Positions 1-9,777 are shown, numbered from the stretch's first letter. The stretch: DNA of 44,988 bases from Chryseobacterium limigenitum (GCF_900114875.1 NZ_FPKW01000027.1:1-44988), one strand, 5' to 3'. The notes: a model not told the origin generated them from the sequence alone. Translations and numbers: made by a program.

Positions 1-54
1 ACCATAAAAGAGTATCAAAATTTAATGTCTAATCAATCTAAAAATGTAGCATAA
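1..54 (+). CDS. IS3-family transposase, last 17 codons
   Basis: Read from base 1, the frame encodes TIKEYQNLMSNQSKNVA and a TAA stop. This is exactly the C-terminus of the transposase at the other end of the window. It is a partial gene cut by the window edge; the catalytic part is not present here. Confidence 0.8.
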   Translation, partial: TIKEYQNLMSNQSKNVA

Positions 55-94
55 AGAGTATATAAATTTTGTCTCAAAAATAGTTGCAAGTTCA
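1..94 (+). mobile_element. End of an IS3-family insertion sequence (left copy)
   Basis: The first 94 bases are identical to the reverse complement of 44633-44726. They contain the last codons of the transposase and end in GTTGCAAGTTCA, and the CA terminus fits an IS3-type inverted repeat. Identity stops one base later, which fixes the boundary at 94 or 95. The rest of this copy lies outside the window. Confidence 0.85.
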
Positions 95-1358
95 TCTTCT
101 TGTTGTAACGATATTTGATATAAAAAATAATAACAACAGCCATTAGTATTGTACAGATTATTAATAAAAAGGTATATTTCTTATTATCTTTTATCGTTTC
201 CTCAGAAATAGATTTAATTTCTTGCTGTTCATATTTCCCTAAAAAGCTAGTACCGGAAGTATTCTGAATATTTTTTTTCTCTATTTCGACAAGACTTAAT
301 TTAGCAAATTTGTATGCGTTTTTATCATCTTTTATATTCTCATAATTGATACTTAGCAAATGATATATTTTTAGCTTGTTTTCATAAGTACATTTTGAAG
401 AAGATTTCTCGTTATACAGCTTATTGATATAATAAAAAGCTGAGTCCGGTTTTTTAATAAAGGTATATATTTCTGCTTTTCCAAGCCAAATTATCTCTCT
501 GGATAAGCTTTTATTCATTATTACAGAATCTTTTTCGCATTTGTTATAAAGTAACAATGAAGCCGCATATTGTTTTTTCAGTAATTTGAGATTAGCTTGC
601 CTGCTTATTAATAAAGCTTTGGAGTACAAAGAAAAATTTGAAAGACTTTTCATTATTTCATAAGCATTTTCATAACTATATTGAGCAGAATCTAAAAGTT
701 TACGATCACCAACATCTTTATACCATTTAACAAATGTATCTCCTTTCGTATTGTAGGCTGCAGCTATTTCTCCATTTTTAAGAAAACTGCTGTAAAGAGA
801 GTTTTTTGCATCAAATCTGATATCCTTTAAATGTACATTCAAAAGTTCAATACTTTTTGTATAATTTCCTAATTCGGAATAGGCAACAGCTAAAAAAATT
901 ATTTGCTTTTTCTTATACACCGGACTCATCCCTTTTGAAAAAGAATTTAAATATTTAAGACCCTGCAGGATATTTCCAAGTCTTTTTTCAATATAAAATA
1001 ATCTTGTTATCCCAATATGCTTTAGCCCTTCGTAATGCGATATTGTAAGCCTACTTTTATTATTTTCTAATTGTTTTAATGAGGCTAAAACTGCTTTTTT
1101 GGCCTCCAAATATTTCCCTTTTTTATATAAGACAGAAGCAGAATCCAACTTAATCAACAAATGATACTGCAATTTGTATTTTGATAATCTTTTAAATTTT
1201 AAATTTTCATTATTTAATTTAAAATGCACCAATTCCCACTGGTCTTTTTTAATAAGACTATCAATTTCTAATGATGTTTTTTCATTAAATGAATTTTGGG
1301 AAAAAACCCTTATAGATATAAAGAAAAGTATATAAAATATCTTTTTTACTGGAATCAT
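33..1358 (-). CDS. TPR-type membrane sensor/regulator truncated by an IS insertion
   Basis: The protein has about 441 residues. It starts with a signal-like hydrophobic stretch (KKIFYILFFISI), continues with helical tetratricopeptide-like repeats, and has one transmembrane helix near the end (YTFLLIICTILMAVVIIFYI) followed by a basic YRYNKK. In Bacteroidota this arrangement usually precedes a C-terminal HTH (AraC or LuxR) or kinase domain, but none is present here. The last 19-20 residues are encoded by the IS end (positions 33-95), so the insertion removed the natural C-terminus and supplied a new stop. ATG at 1358 is chosen as the start because a TTG further upstream (1379) falls inside the promoter -7 box. 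The truncated product would keep its sensor part but have no output domain. The exact family of the lost domain is inference. Confidence 0.75.
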   Translation of the reverse strand: MIPVKKIFYILFFISIRVFSQNSFNEKTSLEIDSLIKKDQWELVHFKLNNENLKFKRLSKYKLQYHLLIKLDSASVLYKKGKYLEAKKAVLASLKQLENNKSRLTISHYEGLKHIGITRLFYIEKRLGNILQGLKYLNSFSKGMSPVYKKKQIIFLAVAYSELGNYTKSIELLNVHLKDIRFDAKNSLYSSFLKNGEIAAAYNTKGDTFVKWYKDVGDRKLLDSAQYSYENAYEIMKSLSNFSLYSKALLISRQANLKLLKKQYAASLLLYNKCEKDSVIMNKSLSREIIWLGKAEIYTFIKKPDSAFYYINKLYNEKSSSKCTYENKLKIYHLLSINYENIKDDKNAYKFAKLSLVEIEKKNIQNTSGTSFLGKYEQQEIKSISEETIKDNKKYTFLLIICTILMAVVIIFYIKYRYNKKMNLQLFLRQNLYTLYATFLD

Positions 1359-1376
1359 TTGTGTTTTAAAATATTT

Positions 1377-1409
1377 CAAATTTAATTTAAATTATTCGCA
1401 TAAAACAAA
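1377..1409 (-). promoter_or_regulatory. Bacteroidota-type promoter of the truncated TPR gene
   Basis: On the minus strand TTTG (1406-1409) is followed after 21 nt by TAAATTTG (1377-1384), matching the TTTG / TAnnTTTG consensus of the flavobacterial housekeeping sigma factor. It lies about 18 nt upstream of the ATG at 1358. Confidence 0.6.
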
Positions 1410-1546
1410 TAATAACGAAAAATTATATTGTAAAATTAGAAAATAGCACAAAATAACACAATACGCCAACAACTAGATTATCAATAGTTTATAGACATTA
1501 AAATTAAACAATATTTTCAAATTTATAAATCTGATTACTATGTTCT

Positions 1547-1576
1547 TTTGAACAGCATAGTATTTAGATAGGTTTG
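1547..1576 (+). promoter_or_regulatory. Promoter of the large T9SS protein
   Basis: TTTG at 1547-1550, 18 nt spacer, TAGGTTTG at 1569-1576, then 23 nt to the ATG at 1600. This is a good match to the Bacteroidota -33/-7 consensus. The -33 box lies inside an imperfect dyad (1537-1561, ACTATG...CATAGT with TTC/GAA inside and a 3-nt bulge) that could bind a regulator. Confidence 0.65.
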
Positions 1577-1599
1577 TATTTTTAACTAAAAAAACATCT

Positions 1600-4500
1600 A
1601 TGAAAAAAATTATTCTTTTTTTTGGATTATTGTTGATCATGCATATCCATGCACAAAGTCCATTATCAAAATTCACTGCAACAGTTGTAGGAACAAATAC
1701 TGTTAATTTTTCAAATACAAGTAGTGGAAGCCCAAATTCTGTTTTATGGGAGTTTACGGGAGGTAGTCCTTCTACATCTACTGACCCCAATCCCTCTGTT
1801 TCCTATTTGGCAGCGGGAATATATACAGCAAAACTTACCGTCAGCAATGCGTCAGGAAATTCCGTGTCTACAAGAACGATAAAAATTTCTGCAGGAAACA
1901 TTATTGATTTATCATCCGGTAAATATGATGACGGAACAATAATTGCCGATGGTGTTGCTGATCCGGACTGGACATATACCCATCCTAACGGCACAATTAC
2001 CACTCCTCTAGCAAGATATACTGCAACTGCAGCAGGATGGTCCTCTGCTTCTACAGGAGGAATCGCCGGTGTTACAAGCTGGATAACAGGTAATAATGCA
2101 GATAATGGATATCATTTATATGACAGTAAGCAATTTACGATTCCGGAGAATGTTGCGGATGCGGTTCTTAATCTTCGCTCGCTATCATTCGTAAGAAACT
2201 GGACGTATCTGGAAAAAGTGAATGCCGACGGTACTCTTACCGAAATCCAAATTACCGCCACAACTTGGATGAGTGATGGCGCCAAAGGCTGGCTGAATTC
2301 CAGAAGTCCTGAGGTTGTTAATTATGCTTTGTCTCCCGGTAAATATTTTATACGAGTAAAAGTATACACCAATAGTACAGCACAAAGACAGGCAACAGAT
2401 GTAAATGCCAATATTTCATTCGGAAAAGCTGTCACAGTTTCTCCTATACTTGATTTTTCGGCTTCTGCTCAAACAATCTGTAACGGAAACAGTGTGCAAC
2501 TGACCACTAACCCAAGCCCCACAGGAGCTATAAGTAATAACTGGAAATTTGATAACGGAGCAAATGTATTGACATCCAATCAGAACAATCCTTCTGTCTC
2601 ATTTACCAATGCAGGAGCCCATTATGCTGAACTTACCTCGGATTTTGGGGATTATATGCTTTCTTCATTAAAAATAAACAATTTCATACAGAGCTCTGCT
2701 GCACCTTCTGCACCTATCGTTTCTTTAAGTCAGTCCGGCTGTTCTGCTTCATCAGGTTCTGTTGTATTAAGTGATCTGCCCGCAAATTCACCATATGATA
2801 TTAGTAAAAACGGGACTGTAATTTTGACGAATCAAACAGGAACTACGCAAAATATTTCCAATTTATCACCGGGAACTTATACCTTTGCGGTTACGGATTT
2901 AGCAACAGGCTGCGTTTCTTTAAATTCAGACAGCGTAACTATTGCACCGGCTGCGAATCCTACTTTGTCAATAGGTACTGTTGTTCAACCAATATGTTCT
3001 AACGGAGGAAGTATAACCGTAAATAGCTTGCCAATTACAGGATGGTCATTAAAAGCAGCTAGTTCAGATTATACCTATTCTGCAAGTGGTACAGACAGCA
3101 GTTATACATTTACGGGTCTACAGCCAGGAACATACTCTGTTTCGGTGACCACATCGGGAGGTTGTACGGCAACTGCCTCTCCAAATGTAACATTAAATAC
3201 TCCTGTATTACCTACTTTCACATCTCAGGTGACCCAGGCTACCTGTACAACTACGGGAAGTATTGTTATAACAGCTACACCTGTAACAGCTACGACAGAG
3301 TATAGTTTTGATAACGGACAAACCTACCAAACATCAAATTCAAAAACAGGTCTATTGGGTGGAGATTATATTGTTTTAGTAAAAGATATGGTAAATGAAT
3401 GTACATCATTACCAAAAACGGTTACTATAAATTCTACTCTTTCAATAAGTTCGCCGAGCAGTACTATTTGTAAAACCGCAAATACAGCAAGCACATTACA
3501 GCTTTCTCTTAGCAGTACAGCTACCGGTACATGGTCTGTAACGACTTCGCCTACAACAGCAGGAATCAGTATTTCTAATACAGGTCTTTTAACTGTGGCA
3601 GCAACGACTAATCCTACAGCTAAAGTTACTGCGACTGTCAAGTTTACTTCAGCTACATGTGGTACAATTACAAAAGATATTAGTATATATTCAACGTATA
3701 AAGCCACTTTTAGCCAGTTGCCAACTACTATTTGTTATGGTTCAATTCCAACTATCAACGGAACTTCTACAACCATCTTACCAAATACCGTATCTGTAAC
3801 AGTAAATGGAGTAACCCAATCTATGACAGGAACCTGGTATCCTGCTTCTATTGATAATAAAATTACTACTATCTATACTTTTACACCTTCAAATAATACA
3901 TTCAATAATCCTTGTATTAGTTTTAATCATACTATTACAGTAACTCAAAATATGAGTTTAATTGCCGGAGGTCTGAATGCAACAGTAAGAACGGGAGCTA
4001 TTAATGAAATAGCAAGGTTTAATATGCCCACTACTGCAACTTTTTCAGGTACTGTTACTAATTCATCGGGTACTACTACAAATATTTCGAGTGATGCCAA
4101 TTTCTATTTTGGTACTATATCAGAACTTGTAGGATATACCCGTATCATAAGAACAAAAGCAACTGCTCTTCCTGGTGATTATACTATAAAATTCACTTGT
4201 GTACAAAGTGGTTGTACCGCTACAGAAACGGTAAAAGTAAAGATTTTGGCATCTGACCAGCCTATATGGGCGTATGCACCAAACAGCTATATTTTTACAG
4301 GAAAAGATGACTCAGGAGCTGAAGCAGACGGTATAAAAATACCTGTAAAGAAAGCTTTTGAAATGTGGAAAGATAATATGGATCCAACAATTTCTTTCAA
4401 TAATGCAATCCCAAGTACGGCAGTATTATCTGCATATGTATATTGGGAAGATGTTTCAGGCTTAGTAAAATCAGCAGGTGATTATAAGCTGGAAATGGAA

Positions 4501-7470
4501 GGAACGGGTGACGCTTCTAAAATTAAAGTATTAATAGATAAGTCTAAAGGGAAAGGAAATGCATTAATTGCACTTCACGCAGGTGCAAATGGTAATAACA
4601 CAGACCCTATTTACTGGAGTTGGCATATTTGGAAAACAGACAATCCTACGATAAACGGAAGCACCTATCGATCTAGCGGATCAGAAACCAGAAAAAATAT
4701 CGCGGGAGGAACTGAACCCATCCCGGCTTCAGACTGGAAATGGATGGATAGAAACTTAGGGGCAACCAATGCCGAGTTTTTAGGAAATGACTGGAACAAA
4801 TCTTCAGGTCTTATGTATCAGTGGGGAAGAAAAGATCCTATACCTCCTCTTACTTATAAAGACGGAACAGCTTATGAAGTATACGGAGAAGTGGGTAGAC
4901 TTATTGCTACCAACTTTCAGCAAAATGCTTCACCATACGGATGGATTGTTAGGCCTAATAATAATTCTACGAATCACTCAGAGGTGGCAAAAAATTTAAA
5001 ATATGCCACTCAGAATCCTGCACAGCTTATTACCTATATCAGTAGATTGAACGAAACCTGGTTCTCTGATCAGGAATATAAATCTCTAGGATCCAATGAA
5101 GCGACAAGAGTATCTTGGGATTTATGGGCAGATAATAGAAGCGGCTTCTTTTCAAATGCAACATCAAGTACTACCACGTATAGTGTTGACGGATATTCAT
5201 ATGAATTAAAATCTCCGTTTGACCCTTGTCCTTGCGGATGGAGAATCCCGTCTCATTTAGGAGGAGCTACTGTTAATAACAATCTTAATCCTTTTGGAAG
5301 ATCAAATAGTGGAGTAAATGATGACACAGATGCTGCAAAAGCTCAATTTTATTTGAATACCCCAACTACATTTTTAGAAAAGGTTAAAGTATATCCTCAA
5401 ATTGGTTTTGATTTTAGAAATCAAACTACCACTTCAGGTGGAAGTACAGACAGAAATATGGGACTATTCCCAATAACAGGCGCATTTGTATTTGTTGGCC
5501 CTAATGAATTAAGTGATTACTACCACAGTACACCAATGGTAAACTATATCAATTGGCTTTCTACCGGTGGTGCACCTACTTCTACTTATTCTCCATGGAA
5601 TGGAGTTCGAGGTTTTGGTTTGGTATCAGATTATCATACCACACCTGAAAATGCAGCTTATAAAATCAGTGTTAATCAGACAGCTCCAACTAAAGGAGCA
5701 GGTACGGTAAGATGTATGAGAGATCCATATTACAATAGTACATTTACTGCTGTAGATTTTAATGCTTTTAAAACAGATTTTATTGCAGCAACTTCTGTAC
5801 AATATCCTGTTGAAACAGTTAAGGCATGGACTAAAGAAGCCAACAGTTATATTATAAAAACAGCTGAAAACTCTAAAACATTTAATTCAAGAAAGGCATA
5901 TGCAATGCATCAGTTATATACTTCTGCAACTAATGCTTTTCCTGCGGGAACACCTTCATTAGAAGTTTACTGGACAACCAATCCTCTCTTAATAGAAAGT
6001 CTTAATTTATCTTCAGGTTCTACCATTGAAAATAGCTTATTGACTATTAACAGAAAACCAGGTGAATACGGTAATGCAGTTGTTGCTATGCATGTTGGTG
6101 AAACAGGTACATCTTCTGATCCTGTTATATGGAGCTGGCATATTTGGGCTCCTGAAACCGATCCTTCAGAATTACCGGTATATACCACTGAAACACCGGC
6201 GCCAAGTTCTGCAGGCCAGGTTATTAACCCTCCATATAATTTAATTGCACCTCAATTAAAAACCATTTTTATGGACAGGAACTTAGGAGCTTTGGTTGCT
6301 TTTCCAACGGTGACAGACAATGTAGATGATATTATTTATAGAAAATCTATCGGATTACATTACCAATGGGGAAGAAAAGATCCTTTACCTACATTTTTGG
6401 ATCAGGATATGATTTATAAAGGAGGTAATACGATTAATTCAAGTCAATTCCTAAGTAGTTTTATAAGCAAATATTCTCAGTATTCTTCGTTAACGGGAAT
6501 CGGAGCATCAGACAAACGTTATATTAAAACTCAGAAAATATTAGGATATTCAGCAGCTAATCCTTTAACATTTATGTATAATGATTCTGCTGCAGCTACA
6601 GACTGGCTTACTAATGATAAAGGAGCTGCTAACGACAGATGGGGGCATGCTACAGAAAAATCGCCTTTTGATCCTTGTCCGGATGGATGGAGAATCCCTG
6701 ATTTTTCTTTCAATATCAGCTCTTTGCAAAAAGGAACCTCACCTTGGTATCTTGGCGATATTGCGGATCCTTTAAATCCTTCCAAAAAAGGAGTTTTACA
6801 GATTTGGGACACCAATGGAAGCAACCCGACGATAGCAAATGCAGCATCAAATGTTTATAATGGAAAATTAATAAAAACATCGGATAACAAATGGGCAGGA
6901 TGGATTTTTAATGATGCAACCATTAATTACAAAATTGGAAATTACCCTATTTCCGGTATCCGTAATCTGAATGGAGTTTCCACAAGTGTAAACGAAATGG
7001 GTGTTTGGGCAGCTTCATCAGAAGCAGGTATTGCCAACGCATTTTCAACACGTCTTCAGAAGATGCAGACAGGACAATATTATGACATACAATTAGGAAT
7101 GTCATGCCGCTGCGCAAAAATCCAGTACGATGCCACAACAGGTAAAGAAATCGGAAGATACGATCCAAATGCAATACCTGTGATGCCAAATACAGGAAAA
7201 CAAGCGGTCAATACTTTTGCTAAAAAAGAAATTGAGCAAAAAGTAAACTCTGATAAACTTGTGGTATATCCAAATCCTGTAAGCACGGTATTATACATTA
7301 ACGCAAAAGACACTAAAGACTACTATTATCAAATTTATAATATGTCCGGACAACTAGTAAAAACCGGAAAGTTTGAAAATAAGCAGACCGACGTTTCTTC
7401 CCTGATTTCAGGAGCATATCTTATAAGGATTAATGATTCTGAAGCAATGGTAAAAATTATTAAGAAATAA
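1600..7470 (+). CDS. Giant secreted surface protein: PKD, SprB-like repeats, duplicated FISUMP module, T9SS sorting domain
   Basis: This 1956-residue protein has a signal peptide (MKKIILFFGLLLIMHIHAQ). A PKD domain (about 20-95) with the WEF...DP.PSVSY pattern follows, then a 170-residue unassigned region and a second PKD-like domain (about 285-360). SprB-type repeats cover about 370-620 (for example LPANSPYDI, LQPGTYSVSV). The second half has two copies of one module about 505 residues apart: WSWHIW (about 1006 and 1511), MDRNLGA (about 1049 and 1558), YQWGRKDP, then FDPCP-GWRIP (about 1207 and 1690). The last motifs are typical of the Fibrobacter succinogenes major paralogous domain. The C-terminus (YPNPVSTVLYI ... 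SGAYLIRI ... MVKIIKK) is a type A T9SS sorting domain, so the protein should be exported and anchored or released at the cell surface. An adhesin role is likely but not shown. Confidence 0.9.
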   Translation: MKKIILFFGLLLIMHIHAQSPLSKFTATVVGTNTVNFSNTSSGSPNSVLWEFTGGSPSTSTDPNPSVSYLAAGIYTAKLTVSNASGNSVSTRTIKISAGNIIDLSSGKYDDGTIIADGVADPDWTYTHPNGTITTPLARYTATAAGWSSASTGGIAGVTSWITGNNADNGYHLYDSKQFTIPENVADAVLNLRSLSFVRNWTYLEKVNADGTLTEIQITATTWMSDGAKGWLNSRSPEVVNYALSPGKYFIRVKVYTNSTAQRQATDVNANISFGKAVTVSPILDFSASAQTICNGNSVQLTTNPSPTGAISNNWKFDNGANVLTSNQNNPSVSFTNAGAHYAELTSDFGDYMLSSLKINNFIQSSAAPSAPIVSLSQSGCSASSGSVVLSDLPANSPYDISKNGTVILTNQTGTTQNISNLSPGTYTFAVTDLATGCVSLNSDSVTIAPAANPTLSIGTVVQPICSNGGSITVNSLPITGWSLKAASSDYTYSASGTDSSYTFTGLQPGTYSVSVTTSGGCTATASPNVTLNTPVLPTFTSQVTQATCTTTGSIVITATPVTATTEYSFDNGQTYQTSNSKTGLLGGDYIVLVKDMVNECTSLPKTVTINSTLSISSPSSTICKTANTASTLQLSLSSTATGTWSVTTSPTTAGISISNTGLLTVAATTNPTAKVTATVKFTSATCGTITKDISIYSTYKATFSQLPTTICYGSIPTINGTSTTILPNTVSVTVNGVTQSMTGTWYPASIDNKITTIYTFTPSNNTFNNPCISFNHTITVTQNMSLIAGGLNATVRTGAINEIARFNMPTTATFSGTVTNSSGTTTNISSDANFYFGTISELVGYTRIIRTKATALPGDYTIKFTCVQSGCTATETVKVKILASDQPIWAYAPNSYIFTGKDDSGAEADGIKIPVKKAFEMWKDNMDPTISFNNAIPSTAVLSAYVYWEDVSGLVKSAGDYKLEMEGTGDASKIKVLIDKSKGKGNALIALHAGANGNNTDPIYWSWHIWKTDNPTINGSTYRSSGSETRKNIAGGTEPIPASDWKWMDRNLGATNAEFLGNDWNKSSGLMYQWGRKDPIPPLTYKDGTAYEVYGEVGRLIATNFQQNASPYGWIVRPNNNSTNHSEVAKNLKYATQNPAQLITYISRLNETWFSDQEYKSLGSNEATRVSWDLWADNRSGFFSNATSSTTTYSVDGYSYELKSPFDPCPCGWRIPSHLGGATVNNNLNPFGRSNSGVNDDTDAAKAQFYLNTPTTFLEKVKVYPQIGFDFRNQTTTSGGSTDRNMGLFPITGAFVFVGPNELSDYYHSTPMVNYINWLSTGGAPTSTYSPWNGVRGFGLVSDYHTTPENAAYKISVNQTAPTKGAGTVRCMRDPYYNSTFTAVDFNAFKTDFIAATSVQYPVETVKAWTKEANSYIIKTAENSKTFNSRKAYAMHQLYTSATNAFPAGTPSLEVYWTTNPLLIESLNLSSGSTIENSLLTINRKPGEYGNAVVAMHVGETGTSSDPVIWSWHIWAPETDPSELPVYTTETPAPSSAGQVINPPYNLIAPQLKTIFMDRNLGALVAFPTVTDNVDDIIYRKSIGLHYQWGRKDPLPTFLDQDMIYKGGNTINSSQFLSSFISKYSQYSSLTGIGASDKRYIKTQKILGYSAANPLTFMYNDSAAATDWLTNDKGAANDRWGHATEKSPFDPCPDGWRIPDFSFNISSLQKGTSPWYLGDIADPLNPSKKGVLQIWDTNGSNPTIANAASNVYNGKLIKTSDNKWAGWIFNDATINYKIGNYPISGIRNLNGVSTSVNEMGVWAASSEAGIANAFSTRLQKMQTGQYYDIQLGMSCRCAKIQYDATTGKEIGRYDPNAIPVMPNTGKQAVNTFAKKEIEQKVNSDKLVVYPNPVSTVLYINAKDTKDYYYQIYNMSGQLVKTGKFENKQTDVSSLISGAYLIRINDSEAMVKIIKK

Positions 7471-7533
7471 TGTCTCACGAAAATGTAAACCTTAGCCTTT
7501 TTATATAAATATTAATTTAAAAATTTTATCAAA

Positions 7534-7701
7534 ATGAAAAATTTCAAGAAAATTTCTCGAAGTGAATTAAAATCAATCAATGGAGGAATCTACAATTGTG
7601 CAAACATTCCGCCGGCAGATTGCCCTTGCAACCCCCATACACAATACAGATGTAATGGAGTATGTATTCCATTAGGTAATGCGTGTTATAAGCCTATCTA
7701 A
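7534..7701 (+). CDS. GG-leader, cysteine-rich small peptide (bacteriocin-like)
   Basis: This 55-residue ORF starts with a typical flavobacterial double-glycine leader, MKNFKKISRSELKSINGG (residues 1-18). Cleavage after GG would release a 37-residue peptide with six cysteines at precursor positions 22, 30, 32, 40, 44 and 51, rich in Pro and Asn. Even cysteine number suggests up to three disulfides or another crosslinked fold. It begins 63 bp after the stop of the T9SS gene with no clear promoter in between, so it may be co-transcribed, and a strong terminator follows. Such leaders are normally processed by C39-peptidase ABC exporters, but none is encoded in this window. Antimicrobial or signalling activity is inference; the leader and cysteines are seen directly. 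Confidence 0.75.
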   Translation: MKNFKKISRSELKSINGGIYNCANIPPADCPCNPHTQYRCNGVCIPLGNACYKPI

Positions 7702-7722
7702 TTTAAAAAACACAAAAAAATT

Positions 7723-7754
7723 AAGTCTCATGTTACATGAGGCTTATTTTTTTT
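7723..7754 (+). terminator. Rho-independent terminator after the GG peptide
   Basis: An 11-bp inverted repeat (AAGTCTCATGT / ACATGAGGCTT, one T-G pair) is followed by a run of eight T's. It ends the surface-protein/peptide transcript. Confidence 0.8.
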
Positions 7755-8370
7755 ATTTTAGAGAAAATTAATGAATATATAATCTTTCCTAAAAACCGGA
7801 TAATATAAATTTTATAATATTTTTATCAATTAACAAATTATTAGAAATTTAAGGATGAAAAAGAGCTCTGTGATTCTCCTTTAATCTGGCTCAAACGAAC
7901 CAAGTCATCCACAAAAGTGTTTGAAGATATGCTCATCTTAGCCACTAAACCTTAAAAGAGAATTTTGTAAATTACTTAAAAACAAACAATTACAAATCTC
8001 TCTCTTTCTTTTTGTATCCGTCTTTTTTAAATACACTTTTTTAAATCTATTTGAAATTAATTAAATGTAGCTAAATAGTAAAGTATATAAAACATTTATT
8101 CCAGGGTTAATACACTAAGATTCAAAGCAATACCCATCACTAGAATAATAATCATACATCACATTTCGGGCAGTAGATTCCCGATCAATACAAATGTATG
8201 AAGAAAGGCTACAGTTTGGAAATTTCTATTTTCGAGCTCATTTAAAGCTATAAACCTTTTATTAACGGCAGTTTCAACTCTTTTTTACTCACACTTTAAT
8301 TTAGCTGTATTGTATTGCAGGGGATACTTTTTAGTTTTTTACAAAATTATTTAAATTAATGTATAGTAAA
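7755..8370. other. Intergenic region with possible decayed coding remnants
   Basis: About 600 bp with no convincing gene. At 7847-7957 a + strand frame reads KFKDEKELCDSPLIWLKRTK and continues to ATKP before TAA, with a TAG just upstream and no start codon. Its composition looks like real protein, so it may be the fossil of a lost gene. A second 19-codon frame starts at the ATG in 8196-8198 (MYEERLQFGNFYF). Neither is recognised. No tRNA, IS or CRISPR is visible. Confidence 0.3.
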
Positions 8371-9774
8371 CTAATGCAAATTAATTTTCTTCACCTTAAT
8401 TAAAGTTACTGAAAGTGAGGCCAATAGAAATAAAACTCCAGCCAGCATAATTGCGTTTGAAGGATTACTACTTAGAAAATTCTTGTAGATAAAACCAAAT
8501 GAAACAGTCTGTATTAACATCGGGATAACAATCATCATATTGATAACCCCCATGTATACACCTCTTTTTTCTGCAGGAATTGAAGGAGAAACCATTGAAT
8601 AAGGCAATCCCATCATTGCAGCCCAGCCAATTCCAAAAAGAACCATCGGTAATAATATTAAATATTCATTATGGATGAAGGGTAAAATCAGCAAAGCTAT
8701 CCCCGTAGCAAAAAGACAAAAAACATACACATTTTTGGATGAATATTTTAGTGCAAAAGGGATGAGTAGCAGCGCTGAAATCATGGTGATAAAATTATAA
8801 AAACCATTCATCAGTCCTGTCTGACCTACAGCCGTTTCTACCAAATGAAGAATGTTTTTAGCCCAAGACATATCATTCTGTGATACCGAAAGCCCATTTT
8901 TTGAAAGTTCAATGAAACTATTTGCCTTTTGCTCATCATTCTCAGAAACATGATACAGAGTCTGTTTAATCATCGGCGTTGCAAACTGCCAGTAACAGAA
9001 AAGCGCATACCACTGAAACAAATATACCAGTGCCAACTGCCAAAGTATTTTAGGCATTTTTATAATAGCAGTAAAAATATCAACAAATGGAGTAAAAACG
9101 GTATCATTTTCTTTATCTGCTTTTAGCTTAATCAGTTCTTCATCGGTCGGAGGAATTTCTGGAGTTTTGTACACCGACCAGACCACTGATGAAATAGAAC
9201 AGAAAGATCCTAAGAAAAACGAATAATAAACCCATGCAGGGATACCTCCTGATTCTGAACTTCCTCCAAAATATTTCTGAAAAACAAACAGAGATAGATT
9301 AGCCAAAGTAATTCCGCCCCCAACAAACAAACTTTGCATCTGAAAACCATAGGTCTGCTGTTCTTCCGGAAGTTTATCTCCGATAAAAGCTCTGTAAGGC
9401 TCCATTGCTGTATTGTTTGCGGCATCCAAAATCCATAATAATCCTACTGCCATCCATATTGAAGAACTGAATGGAAAAATAAACAATGCCAGACTGCAGA
9501 ATACAGCACCAAGCAGAAAGAAAGGTTTCCGCCTTCCCCATTTCACGCTCCAGGTCTTATCACTGATTGCACCGATGAGTGGCTGAATCAGCAATCCTGT
9601 AACAGGACCCGCCAAATTGAGGATAGGTAGCTGATCCGCATGAGCACCCAAAAAGGAATACAAAGGATTTACAGCGGTCTGCTGAAGCCCAAAACTGTAC
9701 TGAATCCCGAAAAAACCGACATTCATATTCCAGATCTGCCAAAAACTGAGCTTAGGAATTATTTTCTTATTCAT
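8371..9774 (-). CDS. MFS sugar transporter, SLC45/GPH type
   Basis: 467 residues with about 12 hydrophobic segments. The loop after TM2 reads GAISDKTWSVKWGRRKPFF, the D-x-GRR-(K/R)P signature of the sucrose/maltose transporters of the SLC45/GPH branch. The opening LSFWQIWNMNVGFFGIQYSF is typical of the Bacteroidota members. It should import a disaccharide or glucoside across the inner membrane by proton symport. It is the last gene of a four-gene minus-strand operon and starts 3 bp after the kinase-like gene. Substrate is inferred from context (glycosidase, TonB receptor, LacI regulator): sucrose or another alpha-glucoside is the best guess. Confidence 0.85.
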   Translation of the reverse strand: MNKKIIPKLSFWQIWNMNVGFFGIQYSFGLQQTAVNPLYSFLGAHADQLPILNLAGPVTGLLIQPLIGAISDKTWSVKWGRRKPFFLLGAVFCSLALFIFPFSSSIWMAVGLLWILDAANNTAMEPYRAFIGDKLPEEQQTYGFQMQSLFVGGGITLANLSLFVFQKYFGGSSESGGIPAWVYYSFFLGSFCSISSVVWSVYKTPEIPPTDEELIKLKADKENDTVFTPFVDIFTAIIKMPKILWQLALVYLFQWYALFCYWQFATPMIKQTLYHVSENDEQKANSFIELSKNGLSVSQNDMSWAKNILHLVETAVGQTGLMNGFYNFITMISALLLIPFALKYSSKNVYVFCLFATGIALLILPFIHNEYLILLPMVLFGIGWAAMMGLPYSMVSPSIPAEKRGVYMGVINMMIVIPMLIQTVSFGFIYKNFLSSNPSNAIMLAGVLFLLASLSVTLIKVKKINLH

Positions 9775-9777
9775 GAT

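Noticed and set aside
3366..3707. 113-codon minus-strand ORF inside the T9SS protein gene
   Set aside because: Val/Leu-rich shadow of Thr/Ser-rich repeats on the coding strand.
7755..8370. CRISPR array, tRNA or attachment site in the gap
   Set aside because: No regular repeats, no cloverleaf and no duplicated flank were seen.
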